A program made the position numbers and the translations under genes. A DNA stretch of 7,523 bases from assembly GCA_007129775.1 (NCBI GenBank), contig SKUV01000406.1, forward strand, positions 1 to 7,523, in the 5' to 3' direction. Below, in pieces: positions 1-6,969 of the stretch (position 1 is the first letter of the stretch; each line of letters starts with the position of its first letter). The notes beneath the pieces were generated by a model that worked only from the letters and a program-made list of their open reading frames with translations, did not search any database and was not told the origin of the DNA. Source of the stretch: Paracoccaceae bacterium (lineage in GTDB: Bacteria; Pseudomonadota; Alphaproteobacteria; Rhodobacterales; Rhodobacteraceae).

Positions 1-1014
1 CACTGGCAGCGCGTGGACCCGGCGCGCGGCAATCTGCAGGATGCCGCGCGCCGTGCCCGTCAGCGTCTGCTGTCGGACTGGGCGCAGGGCCGCGGGATCG
101 GCCATGTGGCGCTGGGCCACAGCCTCGACGATCAGGCCGAGACGCTGCTGATGCGGCTGGCGCGCGGCTCCGGCGTGGACGGGCTTTCGGCCATGGCCGA
201 GGCACGGCGCGACGCGCGCGGCGTGATCTGGCTGCGCCCGCTTCTGGCGGTGCCGCGTGCGGCCCTGCGCGAGACCTTGCGCGCCCGCGGTATCGGCTGG
301 GCCGAGGATCCAAGCAATGCGGATCCCCGGTTTGACCGGGTGCGCGCGCGCCGGGCGCTGAAGGCGCTCGCGCCGCTGGGTATCGATGCCGCAGGCCTTG
401 CCGCGACGGCGGCGCGCATGGCGCAGGCCCGCGTCGCGCTGGGGGAGGCGGCGGTAGCGCTGTGTGGCCGGGTGGCCAGCGTGGACTCTGCCGGTACGCT
501 GCAGATCGCGTCCGATTACTGGGATGCGCCGGCCGACCTGCGCGAACGGCTTCTGGCGCAAGCGCTGATGTGGCTGGGGCAGGCCGAGTACCGTCCCCGG
601 CACGCCGCCCTGCGCGATCTGGCGCGCGGCCTGCAGGAAGGCCGCAGCGGCACGCTTCTGGGCTGCGAAGCGCGGGTCAGCCCCGACGGCGGGTTCTGGC
701 TGCTGCGTGAATACCGTGCTGTCGCTGATCTGAGCACCGCGCCGGGTGCGCTCTGGGACGGGCGCTGGCGGCTTCACCCGCCGCCGGGCCTTTCGGTCGC
801 AGGCCTTCGCGTCGCCGCCCTCGGGGCCGCGGGGCTGGCGCAATGCCCCGACTGGCGGCGCGCCGGCCTCGCGCGCCGGGCGCTTCTGTCGGTGCCGGGG
901 GCGTGGTGCGGGGCGGAACTCGTGGCCGCGCCGCTTCTGCGCGACGATCCGGGCTGGTGGCTGGAACTCGCCGAGGGGCGCGACGAGTTGTGCCGAAAGC
1001 TGTTATTGCATTGA
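1..1014 (+). CDS. tilS: tRNA(Ile)-lysidine synthetase TilS, 5' end missing
   Basis: TilS uses ATP to attach lysine to C34 of tRNA-Ile(CAU), which switches its decoding from AUG to AUA; it acts in the cytosol. The reading frame is open from base 1, so the gene starts outside the window and the GTG at 13 is only an internal Val. 337 residues are visible. The N-terminal SGGxDS PP-loop is therefore missing, but the second half of that domain is clear: GNLQDAAR (visible residues 10-17), LGHSLDDQAET (39-49), RLARGSGVDGLSAM (52-65) and the family signature EDPSNADPRFDRVRAR (102-117). The rest is the less conserved C-terminal substrate-binding region, ending in a TGA at 1012-1014. ftsH follows in the same direction 84 bp later, the usual order in alphaproteobacteria, where tol-pal and ybgF lie upstream. 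Family assignment is secure; only the start is unknown. Confidence 0.93.
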   Translation, partial: HWQRVDPARGNLQDAARRARQRLLSDWAQGRGIGHVALGHSLDDQAETLLMRLARGSGVDGLSAMAEARRDARGVIWLRPLLAVPRAALRETLRARGIGWAEDPSNADPRFDRVRARRALKALAPLGIDAAGLAATAARMAQARVALGEAAVALCGRVASVDSAGTLQIASDYWDAPADLRERLLAQALMWLGQAEYRPRHAALRDLARGLQEGRSGTLLGCEARVSPDGGFWLLREYRAVADLSTAPGALWDGRWRLHPPPGLSVAGLRVAALGAAGLAQCPDWRRAGLARRALLSVPGAWCGAELVAAPLLRDDPGWWLELAEGRDELCRKLLLH

Positions 1015-1041
1015 ACCTCCGGCCCGAGCGGCTATCTTAGG
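1010..1041 (+). promoter_or_regulatory. Candidate ftsH promoter, heat-shock (RpoH)-like
   Basis: ATTG at 1010-1013 is followed by 17 bases and then GCTATCTTAG at 1031-1040. As I recall it, the alphaproteobacterial heat-shock consensus is CTTG-N17/18-CYTATNTNNG; this site fits in spacing and in all specified bases except the two leading C's. It can also be read as a housekeeping promoter, TTGAAC (1011-1016), 16-bp spacer, TATCTT (1033-1038). It overlaps the tilS stop codon and would give a leader of about 50 nt before ftsH. ftsH is heat-induced in several bacteria, which fits. No transcription start data are available, so this is a motif-based inference. Confidence 0.5.
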
Positions 1042-1084
1042 AGGTAACCCGGCCGGCCCTCAGACGGCTCGCCGGAACGTCCAG

Positions 1085-1101
1085 AAAAGGAGCTTCCCTT
1101 G
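1085..1101 (+). promoter_or_regulatory. Ribosome binding site that fixes the TTG start of ftsH
   Basis: AAAAGGAG at 1085-1092 lies 6 bases before TTG at 1099-1101. The next in-frame ATG is inside the first membrane segment, which would destroy the N-terminal anchor, so the TTG is the start. Confidence 0.82.
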
Positions 1102-3018
1102 GGCAATCTGCGCAACATCGCCTTCTGGGCCGTGCTGTTTCTGTTGATGCTGGCGCTGTTCAACCTGTTCAGCACCGGACAGAACACCTCGTCGGCGCGG
1201 TCGATTCCCTATTCGGAATTCCTCACCAAGCTGGAGGCGAACGAGGTCTCGCGCGTCACAATCGATGGCGAGCGCGTGATCATCCGGGGCCGCGACGGGC
1301 AGCAATACACCACCGTGAAGCCCGATGGCGTCGATCTGACCGACCGGCTGCTGGCCTCGGATGTGACGGTTGAGGTCGTGCCGCAGCAAAGCTCGGGCTT
1401 CCTGTCGGCGCTCGGGCTGTGGCTGCCGTTCCTGCTGCTCATCGGCATCTGGATATATTTCATGAACCGGATGCAGGGCGGCGGACGAGGCGGGGCCATG
1501 GGCTTCGGCAAGTCCAAGGCGAAGCTTTTGACGGAAAAGCACGGCCGGGTCACCTTCGACGAGGTTGCGGGTATCGACGAGGCCAAGGAAGAGCTTGAAG
1601 AGATTGTCGAATTTCTGCGTGATCCGCAGAAGTTCAGCCGCCTTGGCGGCAAGATCCCCAAAGGCGCGCTGCTGGTCGGCCCTCCGGGCACCGGCAAGAC
1701 GCTGCTGGCGCGCGCAATTGCGGGCGAGGCGGGCGTTCCGTTCTTCACCATCTCGGGCTCCGACTTCGTGGAGATGTTCGTGGGTGTTGGCGCATCCCGC
1801 GTGCGCGACATGTTCGAACAGGCCAAGAAGAACGCCCCCTGCATCGTCTTCATCGACGAGATCGACGCCGTGGGCCGGTCGCGCGGCGTGGGTTACGGCG
1901 GCGGCAACGACGAGCGTGAGCAGACGCTGAACCAGTTGCTGGTGGAGATGGACGGGTTCGAGGCCAACGAGGGTATCATCATCGTGGCCGCGACCAACCG
2001 CCCGGACGTGCTGGACCCGGCGCTCTTGCGCCCCGGCCGGTTCGACCGGCAGGTGCAGGTGCCCAACCCCGACATCAAGGGCCGGGAAAAGATTCTCGGC
2101 GTGCATGCCCGCAAGGTGCCGCTCGGCCCGAATGTGGACCTGCGAATCATTGCGCGCGGCACGCCGGGCTTTTCCGGTGCCGATCTGGCCAACCTCGTGA
2201 ACGAGGCGGCGCTGATGGCGGCCCGCCGGGGGCGGCGTTTTGTCTCGATGGACGATTTCGAGTCGGCCAAGGACAAGGTCATGATGGGCGCGGAGCGCCG
2301 GTCCATGGTGATGACCGAGGACGAAAAGAAGCTCACCGCCTATCACGAGGCCGGCCATGCCGTCGTGGGCCTTCATGTTCCCGAACACGACCCGATCCAC
2401 AAGGCCACGATCATTCCGCGCGGCCGTGCGCTGGGGCTGGTCATGTCGCTGCCCGAGCGTGACCAGCTTTCGGTCAGCTATCGCAAGTTCAAGTCCAAGA
2501 TCGCCATGGCCATGGGTGGCCGCGCGGCGGAGGAACTGGTTTTCGGCCCCGATGCGGTGACCTCGGGCGCGGCCAGCGATATCCAGCAGGTCACGCGGAT
2601 CGCCCGCGCTATGGTCACGCAATTCGGCTTCGACCCCGAACTCGGGCATGTCGATTACGCCAATGAGCAGCAGTCGTATCTGGGCAATTACGCCGGTGGA
2701 TCGAAACATTCCGGCACTACGCAGAAGTTGATCGACGACAAGGTGCGCGAGTTGATCAACGAAGGCTATGACACCGCCAAGCGCATTCTGACCGAGAACC
2801 GCGAAGAGTTCGAGCGGCTGGCGCAGGGGCTTCTGGAATACGAAACCCTGACCGGCGCGGAGATCAGGCGCGTCATGGCGGGCGAGGTGCTGGGCCGTGA
2901 TGACGATGGCGACGATCTGTCTTCGGGGCCGAAGCCCCCGAGCGTGACCGCCATTCCGAAAACGACAAAGCCGAAACCGCCGAAATCCGACGACGGGATG
3001 GCCCCGGAGCCGACCTGA
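1099..3018 (+). CDS. ftsH: ATP-dependent zinc metalloprotease FtsH
   Basis: FtsH is a hexameric inner-membrane AAA+ protease that pulls out and degrades damaged membrane proteins and some short-lived cytosolic regulators. The 639-residue product has every expected part in order: membrane segment 1 (about 6-24), a periplasmic domain (about 25-100), membrane segment 2 (about 101-122), Walker A GPPGTGKT (194-201), pore loop FVGVG (227-231), Walker B IVFIDEID (249-256), second region of homology with ATNRP and RPGRFDR (298-317), zinc site HEAGH (416-420) and a likely third zinc ligand, Asp494 in SGAASD. The tail after about 600 is acidic, then rich in Pro and Lys, as is usual in Rhodobacteraceae. 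Length is normal for the family. The start is TTG, supported by AAAAGGAG upstream. It follows tilS and is probably transcribed from its own promoter at about 1010-1041; an intrinsic terminator lies 103 bp downstream of its stop. Confidence 0.98.
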   Translation: MGNLRNIAFWAVLFLLMLALFNLFSTGQNTSSARSIPYSEFLTKLEANEVSRVTIDGERVIIRGRDGQQYTTVKPDGVDLTDRLLASDVTVEVVPQQSSGFLSALGLWLPFLLLIGIWIYFMNRMQGGGRGGAMGFGKSKAKLLTEKHGRVTFDEVAGIDEAKEELEEIVEFLRDPQKFSRLGGKIPKGALLVGPPGTGKTLLARAIAGEAGVPFFTISGSDFVEMFVGVGASRVRDMFEQAKKNAPCIVFIDEIDAVGRSRGVGYGGGNDEREQTLNQLLVEMDGFEANEGIIIVAATNRPDVLDPALLRPGRFDRQVQVPNPDIKGREKILGVHARKVPLGPNVDLRIIARGTPGFSGADLANLVNEAALMAARRGRRFVSMDDFESAKDKVMMGAERRSMVMTEDEKKLTAYHEAGHAVVGLHVPEHDPIHKATIIPRGRALGLVMSLPERDQLSVSYRKFKSKIAMAMGGRAAEELVFGPDAVTSGAASDIQQVTRIARAMVTQFGFDPELGHVDYANEQQSYLGNYAGGSKHSGTTQKLIDDKVRELINEGYDTAKRILTENREEFERLAQGLLEYETLTGAEIRRVMAGEVLGRDDDGDDLSSGPKPPSVTAIPKTTKPKPPKSDDGMAPEPT

Positions 3019-3121
3019 GCAAGGCCCTGATCCGGCCGGTTGGTGCCGGGCAGCCCCCAGCCACTTGGCGGGTCAGCGAGGCCTTCCCGGGCGCTTCGGA
3101 GTTAGACACAAGATTGCACAG

Positions 3122-3156
3122 AAGGCCCCGGTATCGTGCGATGCCGGGGCCTTTTT
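3122..3156 (+). terminator. Strong intrinsic terminator after ftsH
   Basis: A 14-bp stem (3122-3135 with 3140-3153) contains one G-T wobble and otherwise pairs perfectly. It closes on the 4-base loop GTGC and runs into five T's (3152-3156). The stem core is GGCCCCGG. This is a classic Rho-independent terminator for plus-strand transcripts. The 103 bases between the ftsH stop and this stem (3019-3121) contain no gene that I can recognise. Confidence 0.92.
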
Positions 3157-3224
3157 GCGCACATAGACACGGCTTTCGGCTTGATACCCTGCGGCGCGCG
3201 GGGCAGACCTGCCGCAAACCGGCA

Positions 3225-3240
3225 AGGGAGCAAGGAAATG
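3225..3240 (+). promoter_or_regulatory. Ribosome binding site that fixes the start of the MOSC gene
   Basis: AGGGAG at 3225-3230 lies 7 bases before ATG at 3238-3240. The longer option, a GTG at 3136, falls in the loop of the ftsH terminator and can be discarded. Confidence 0.75.
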
Positions 3241-3837
3241 GCGGCACTCAAGCGGATCGGGCTTTCGGCGCAGATCACATGGCTGGGGCGCGTGCCGGAC
3301 CGCAAGGCGGATCTGCGGGCCCATGTCGCGCCGCGGCTGAAGCTCGGCTTCGACGGCCCCGAAGGCGAGGATCACGGCGGGCTGACGCGCCCCTCCTGCA
3401 GCCGCGTGAGCGCGCTCTACCCCCGTGGCACGGAGATCCGGAACACGCGGCAATTGTCGGTGCTCAGCGCCGAGGAACTGGAGGCGATCGCCGGCCGGAT
3501 GGGCCTGCCCTCGCTCGACCCTGCGCTGGTGGGCGCAACGATGGTGGTGCGTGGCTGGCCCGATTTTTCCCGTATCCCGCCGGGCTCGCGGTTGCAGGCC
3601 GCCGGCGGCGCGACGCTGGTCGTGGATATGGAGAACCGCCCCTGCCATCTGCCCGCCCCTGTCATCGATACCGAGGCGCCAGGCTACGGCGAGCGGTTTC
3701 GCGCCGCCGCAGCCGGGCGCCGGGGGATCACTGCATGGGTAGAGCGGCCGGGAGAGGTGTGCCTGGGCGAGGAACTCACCCTGTTCATCCCCGATCAGCC
3801 CCCATGGGCATATCTGGCCGAGGCACGGGACGGCTAG
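3238..3837 (+). CDS. MOSC-domain protein, substrate unknown
   Basis: The 199-residue product reads as a MOSC (molybdenum cofactor sulfurase C-terminal) domain protein. The support is the TRQLSVLS strand (70-77), the segment LDPALVGATMVVRGWPDFSRIPPG (93-116), the GGATLVV strand (123-129), NRPC (133-136) with the likely conserved Cys136, a GRRGITAWV motif (160-168) and PGEVCLGEELTLF (171-183). MOSC domains bind or carry sulfur or the molybdenum cofactor; members include YiiM, YcbX and mARC. Which substrate this stand-alone protein handles cannot be told from sequence, and no molybdenum genes are nearby. No signal peptide or membrane segment is visible, so it is probably cytosolic. It sits alone between the ftsH terminator and the fhs operon. 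I found no convincing promoter in its 81-bp leader. The start was chosen by the AGGGAG at 3225-3230. Confidence 0.8.
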   Translation: MAALKRIGLSAQITWLGRVPDRKADLRAHVAPRLKLGFDGPEGEDHGGLTRPSCSRVSALYPRGTEIRNTRQLSVLSAEELEAIAGRMGLPSLDPALVGATMVVRGWPDFSRIPPGSRLQAAGGATLVVDMENRPCHLPAPVIDTEAPGYGERFRAAAAGRRGITAWVERPGEVCLGEELTLFIPDQPPWAYLAEARDG

Positions 3838-3883
3838 AAGCCGCGATGGGCGGCGCAGTTGCCGCGCATCATGTCGCAATCGC

Positions 3884-3911
3884 GTGACGCTTCGGGCGGA
3901 TCGGCTGTTAA
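3884..3911 (+). promoter_or_regulatory. Weak candidate promoter for the fhs operon
   Basis: GTGACG (3884-3889), a 16-bp spacer and TGTTAA (3906-3911) match the housekeeping hexamers at 4 of 6 and 3 of 6 positions. It is the best candidate I see in the 132 bp before fhs (3838-3969), but such matches occur often by chance. The operon could also be read through from the MOSC gene, since I see no terminator between them. Confidence 0.22.
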
Positions 3912-3969
3912 GGGCTGAACCAAGAGCCCCGGCCCGAATACCCGCAAATCGCCCGCAGGAGACCAGACC

Positions 3970-5646
3970 ATGACCATGCCCTCGGATATCGAGATCGCCC
4001 GCGCCGCCGCCAAGCTGCCAATTCAGGAAATCGGCGCAAAGCTGGACATTCCGGCCGAGCATCTGCTGCCCTATGGCCACGACAAGGCCAAGGTCGCGCA
4101 ACCCTTCATCGCCGGCCTGGAGGGGCGTGCGCAGGGCAAGCTGATCCTCGTGACGGCGATCAACCCCACCCCAGCGGGCGAGGGCAAGACCACGACAACG
4201 GTGGGCCTTGGTGATGGGCTCAACCGGATCGGCCGGCGCGCGGCGGTCTGCATCCGCGAGGCCAGCCTCGGCCCCTGTTTCGGCATGAAGGGCGGCGCGG
4301 CGGGCGGCGGGCGTGCACAGGTCGTGCCCATGGAAGACATGAACCTCCATTTCACCGGTGATTTTCACGCGATCACTTCGGCCCACAATCTGCTGGCGGC
4401 GATGATCGACAACCACATCTATTGGGGCAATGCGCTTGGCATCGACGAACGCCGCATCGTCTGGCGCCGGGTGATGGACATGAACGACCGCGCGCTGCGC
4501 GATGCGGTGGTGGGGCTGGGCGGGGTCGCGAACGGGTTCTCCCGCCAGACCGGTTTTGACATCACCGTGGCGTCCGAGGTCATGGCGATCCTGTGTCTGG
4601 CCGAGGATCTGGAGGATCTGCAGCGCCGCCTCGGAGCGATCATCGTGGCCTACCGGCGCGACCGGACGCCCGTCTTCGCGCGCGATCTGTCGGCCGACGG
4701 GGCGATGACCGTGCTGCTGCGGGACGCGATGCAGCCCAACCTTGTGCAGACACTCGAACATACGCCGGCCTTCGTGCATGGCGGCCCCTTCGCCAATATC
4801 GCCCATGGCTGCAATTCGGTCATCGCCACGCGCACCGCCCTGCGCCTTGCCGATTACGTAGTGACCGAGGCGGGCTTCGGGGCCGATCTGGGGGCGGAGA
4901 AGTTCTTTGACATCAAGTGCCGCAAGGCCGGGCTGCGGCCTTCGGTGGCGGTGATCGTCGCCACGGTGCGGGCGCTGAAGATGAACGGCGGGGTGGAGCG
5001 CGCCGATCTCGGGGCCGAGGATGTGGCGGCGGTCGAGCGGGGCTGCGCGAACCTCGGGCGCCATATCGAAAACGTCAAGGGCTTCGGCGTGCCGGTTGTG
5101 GTGGCGATCAACCATTTCGCGGGCGACACCGAGGCCGAGATCGCCGCGGTGCAGGCCTATGTCGCGGCGCAGGGGGCGGAGGCGATCCTGTGTCGCCACT
5201 GGGCCGAGGGCTCTGCCGGCATCGAGGATCTGGCACGCCGGGTCGCGGATCTGGCCGATGCCGATACCGGGAATTTCGCGCCGCTTTATCCCGATGACAT
5301 GCCGCTTTTTCAAAAGGCCGAGACCGTCGCGCAGCGCATCTACCGCGCCGATGAATTGCTGGCCGACAAGAAGGTGCGCGATCAGCTCCGGCAATGGGAG
5401 GATGCGGGCTATGGCGATCTGCCCGTCTGCATGGCAAAGACGCAATACAGTTTCTCGACCGACCCCGCCCTGCGCGGCGCGCCCACGGGACATGGCGTTC
5501 CGGTGCGCGAGGTGCGCCTTGCAGCCGGGGCCGGCTTTGTCGTTGTGATCTGCGGTGAGATCATGACAATGCCGGGGCTGCCCCGGGTGCCCGCGGCCGA
5601 GTCGATCCGGCTCGACCGGACGGGCGAGGTAGAAGGATTGTTCTGA
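3970..5646 (+). CDS. fhs: Formate--tetrahydrofolate ligase (10-formyl-THF synthetase)
   Basis: Fhs joins formate to tetrahydrofolate using ATP, giving 10-formyl-THF for purine and formyl-Met-tRNA synthesis or, with FolD, for reduction to methylene-THF. It can also run in reverse during C1 oxidation. The 558-residue length is typical of the bacterial enzyme. Visible motifs are the nucleotide-binding loop PTPAGEGKTTTTVGL (66-80), GPCFGMKGGAAGGGRAQV (101-118), NLHFTGDFHAI (125-135), EAGFGADLGAEKFFDIKC (300-317) and a C-terminal GEIMTMPGLP (529-538). ATG at 3970 has AGGAG at 3957-3961, 8 bases upstream; an in-frame ATG at 3976 is a less likely alternative. The chorismate mutase ORF starts 3 bases after its stop and folD follows, so the three form an operon. 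fhs is not universal in bacteria, and its pairing with folD suggests active formate or C1-unit traffic. Confidence 0.98.
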   Translation: MTMPSDIEIARAAAKLPIQEIGAKLDIPAEHLLPYGHDKAKVAQPFIAGLEGRAQGKLILVTAINPTPAGEGKTTTTVGLGDGLNRIGRRAAVCIREASLGPCFGMKGGAAGGGRAQVVPMEDMNLHFTGDFHAITSAHNLLAAMIDNHIYWGNALGIDERRIVWRRVMDMNDRALRDAVVGLGGVANGFSRQTGFDITVASEVMAILCLAEDLEDLQRRLGAIIVAYRRDRTPVFARDLSADGAMTVLLRDAMQPNLVQTLEHTPAFVHGGPFANIAHGCNSVIATRTALRLADYVVTEAGFGADLGAEKFFDIKCRKAGLRPSVAVIVATVRALKMNGGVERADLGAEDVAAVERGCANLGRHIENVKGFGVPVVVAINHFAGDTEAEIAAVQAYVAAQGAEAILCRHWAEGSAGIEDLARRVADLADADTGNFAPLYPDDMPLFQKAETVAQRIYRADELLADKKVRDQLRQWEDAGYGDLPVCMAKTQYSFSTDPALRGAPTGHGVPVREVRLAAGAGFVVVICGEIMTMPGLPRVPAAESIRLDRTGEVEGLF

Positions 5647-5649
5647 GCC

Positions 5650-6060
5650 ATGCTGCGCCCGCCCAAGGATTGCCCCGACATGCCGAGCCTGCGCGCCGAG
5701 ATCGACGCGCTGGACAGCGAGCTGGTGGCGCTTCTGGCGCTGCGGGCCGGCTATATCGACCGTGCCGCCGAGATCAAGCAGGAGGTCGGGCTGCCGGCAC
5801 GCATCCCCGACCGGGTCGAAGAGGTCGTTGCCCGGGTGCGCGCCCGGGCCGAGGCCGAGGCGCTGGACCCCGATCTGGTCGAGGGGCTCTGGCGTGCCCT
5901 GATCGACTGGGCGATTCGGCGCGAGGCGCAGACGCTTGGCCCGGACGAGGCTGCGGAGCCCGCTGGCGGATCGGCCGAGGGCGATCCGGCGCCAAAGGAC
6001 GGCCCCGGCGGCGATGATCCCGCCCGCCCGACCCGCGCGGCAGGCAAGGAACCAAGCTGA
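5650..6060 (+). CDS. Chorismate mutase, AroQ/PchB-like, with low-complexity tail
   Basis: This AroQ-type all-helical chorismate mutase should convert chorismate to prephenate, the first step toward Phe and Tyr. The core is residues 1-95 of 136. It aligns by eye with PchB: the N-terminal PPKDC, LRAEIDALDSELVALL (14-29), and active-site candidates Arg15, Arg32 and Lys43. Glu92 falls where bacterial enzymes usually carry Gln; fungal mutases use Glu there. From about 96 to the end the chain becomes a Gly/Pro/Ala/Asp-rich tail of some 40 residues without recognisable structure. The ATG at 5650 is preferred over 5680 because the PxDC stretch is conserved in the family; its ribosome site (AAGGA, 5633-5637) is 12 bases upstream, slightly far. 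It lies 3 bp after fhs, and its TGA overlaps the folD ATG by one base. PchB itself is an isochorismate-pyruvate lyase, but no pchA or siderophore genes are in view, so mutase is the better call. Confidence 0.87.
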   Translation: MLRPPKDCPDMPSLRAEIDALDSELVALLALRAGYIDRAAEIKQEVGLPARIPDRVEEVVARVRARAEAEALDPDLVEGLWRALIDWAIRREAQTLGPDEAAEPAGGSAEGDPAPKDGPGGDDPARPTRAAGKEPS

Positions 6061-6953
6061 TGACTGCGGCCCTGATCGACGGAAAGGCCCATGCGGCGGC
6101 GCTGCGCGGGCGGGTGGCGCAGGCCGTGGCCGGGCTGCACGAAACCCACGGGCTGCAACCGGGGCTCGCGGTCGTGCTGGTGGGCGACGATCCGGCGAGC
6201 GAGGTCTACGTCCGTTCCAAGGCCAAGATGACCGTTGCGGCAGGGATGCTGTCGTTCCAGCATCGGCTGCCTGCCGACACGCCCGAGGCCGATTTGCTGG
6301 CCCTTGTCGCCCGGCTCAACGCTGATCCGGAGGTGCATGGCATTCTGGTGCAGCTTCCCTTGCCCGGGCACATGAACGCCGAAGCGGTAATCAACGCGAT
6401 CGAGCCTGCCAAGGATGTGGACGGCTTCCATATCTCCAATGTCGGGCGCCTCGGCACCGGGCAGAAGGCGATGGTGCCTTGCACACCGCTTGGCTGTCTG
6501 CTGATGCTGCGTGACCATCTGGGCGACCTGTCCGGGCAGGAAGCGGTGGTGGTCGGCCGGTCGAACATCGTGGGCAAGCCCATGGCGCAGTTGCTGCTGG
6601 CTGCCGATTGCACGGTAACGCTGGCCCATTCGCGCACCCGCGATCTGCCTGCCGTCTGCCGCCGCGCCGATATCCTTGTGGCGGCCGTTGGCCGGCCGGA
6701 AATGATCGGTGCGGGATGGGTGAAACCGGGGGCGACGGTGATCGACGTGGGCATCAACCGGGTGGAGCGGGACGGCGCGCGCGTTCTGGTGGGGGATGTG
6801 GATTTCGCCGCCGTCGCCGGGGTGGCCGGGGCGATCACCCCGGTGCCAGGCGGGGTGGGGCCGATGACGATCGCCTGTCTGCTGGCCAATACCGTTACAG
6901 CCGCCGCCCGCGCAGCTGGCCTGCCGGACCCCGAGGGGCTGGGCGCGATCTGA
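6060..6953 (+). CDS. folD: Bifunctional methylene-THF dehydrogenase / methenyl-THF cyclohydrolase FolD
   Basis: FolD interconverts 5,10-methylene-THF, 5,10-methenyl-THF and 10-formyl-THF, with NADP+ as the usual cofactor, linking serine- or glycine-derived carbon to purine and formyl-Met synthesis. The 297-residue protein has normal length and all key motifs: YVRSK with Tyr50 and catalytic Lys54, VQLPLPGH (97-104) with Gln98, KDVDGFH (118-124) with Asp121, PCTP (140-143), the nucleotide-binding VVGRSNIVGKP (164-174) and the C-terminal TPVPGGVGPMT (260-270). Its ATG shares the A of the chorismate mutase TGA (TGATG), with AAGGA at 6046-6050, so translational coupling is likely. With fhs two genes upstream it completes a formate-to-methylene-THF route in one operon. 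No clear intrinsic terminator follows; only a 6-bp GGCGCG/CGCGCC stem (6942-6947 with 6956-6961) straddles the stop, without a T run. Confidence 0.98.
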   Translation: MTAALIDGKAHAAALRGRVAQAVAGLHETHGLQPGLAVVLVGDDPASEVYVRSKAKMTVAAGMLSFQHRLPADTPEADLLALVARLNADPEVHGILVQLPLPGHMNAEAVINAIEPAKDVDGFHISNVGRLGTGQKAMVPCTPLGCLLMLRDHLGDLSGQEAVVVGRSNIVGKPMAQLLLAADCTVTLAHSRTRDLPAVCRRADILVAAVGRPEMIGAGWVKPGATVIDVGINRVERDGARVLVGDVDFAAVAGVAGAITPVPGGVGPMTIACLLANTVTAAARAAGLPDPEGLGAI

Positions 6954-6969
6954 ACCGCGCCGGCCCGCG

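Noticed and set aside
1060..2709. Long minus-strand open frame (549 codons) opposite ftsH
   Set aside because: It lies antisense to a clear ftsH, its translation is His/Arg/Asp-rich and resembles no family, and it is explained by the GC-rich third positions of the real gene.
3136..3237. Longer N-terminus for the MOSC protein starting at GTG 3136
   Set aside because: The codon lies in the loop of the intrinsic terminator, has no ribosome site, and the added residues do not match the family.
3838..3969. Folate, glycine or SAM riboswitch before fhs
   Set aside because: Only a 5-bp GGGCT/AGCCC stem (3912-3916 with 3925-3929) is visible; I could not match any known aptamer core. A covariance scan would decide.
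3073..5493. Long minus-strand open frame (806 codons) opposite the MOSC gene and fhs
   Set aside because: It spans the ftsH terminator, a gap and two real genes on the other strand; composition is that of an antisense shadow.
5650..6060. Isochorismate-pyruvate lyase (PchB) for salicylate/siderophore synthesis
   Set aside because: Sequence is PchB-like, but no isochorismate synthase or siderophore gene is nearby, and the catalytic Gln position holds Glu as in mutases.
6942..6961. Terminator at the folD stop
   Set aside because: The 6-bp GGCGCG/CGCGCC stem overlaps the last codons and lacks a T run; short GC stems are common here.
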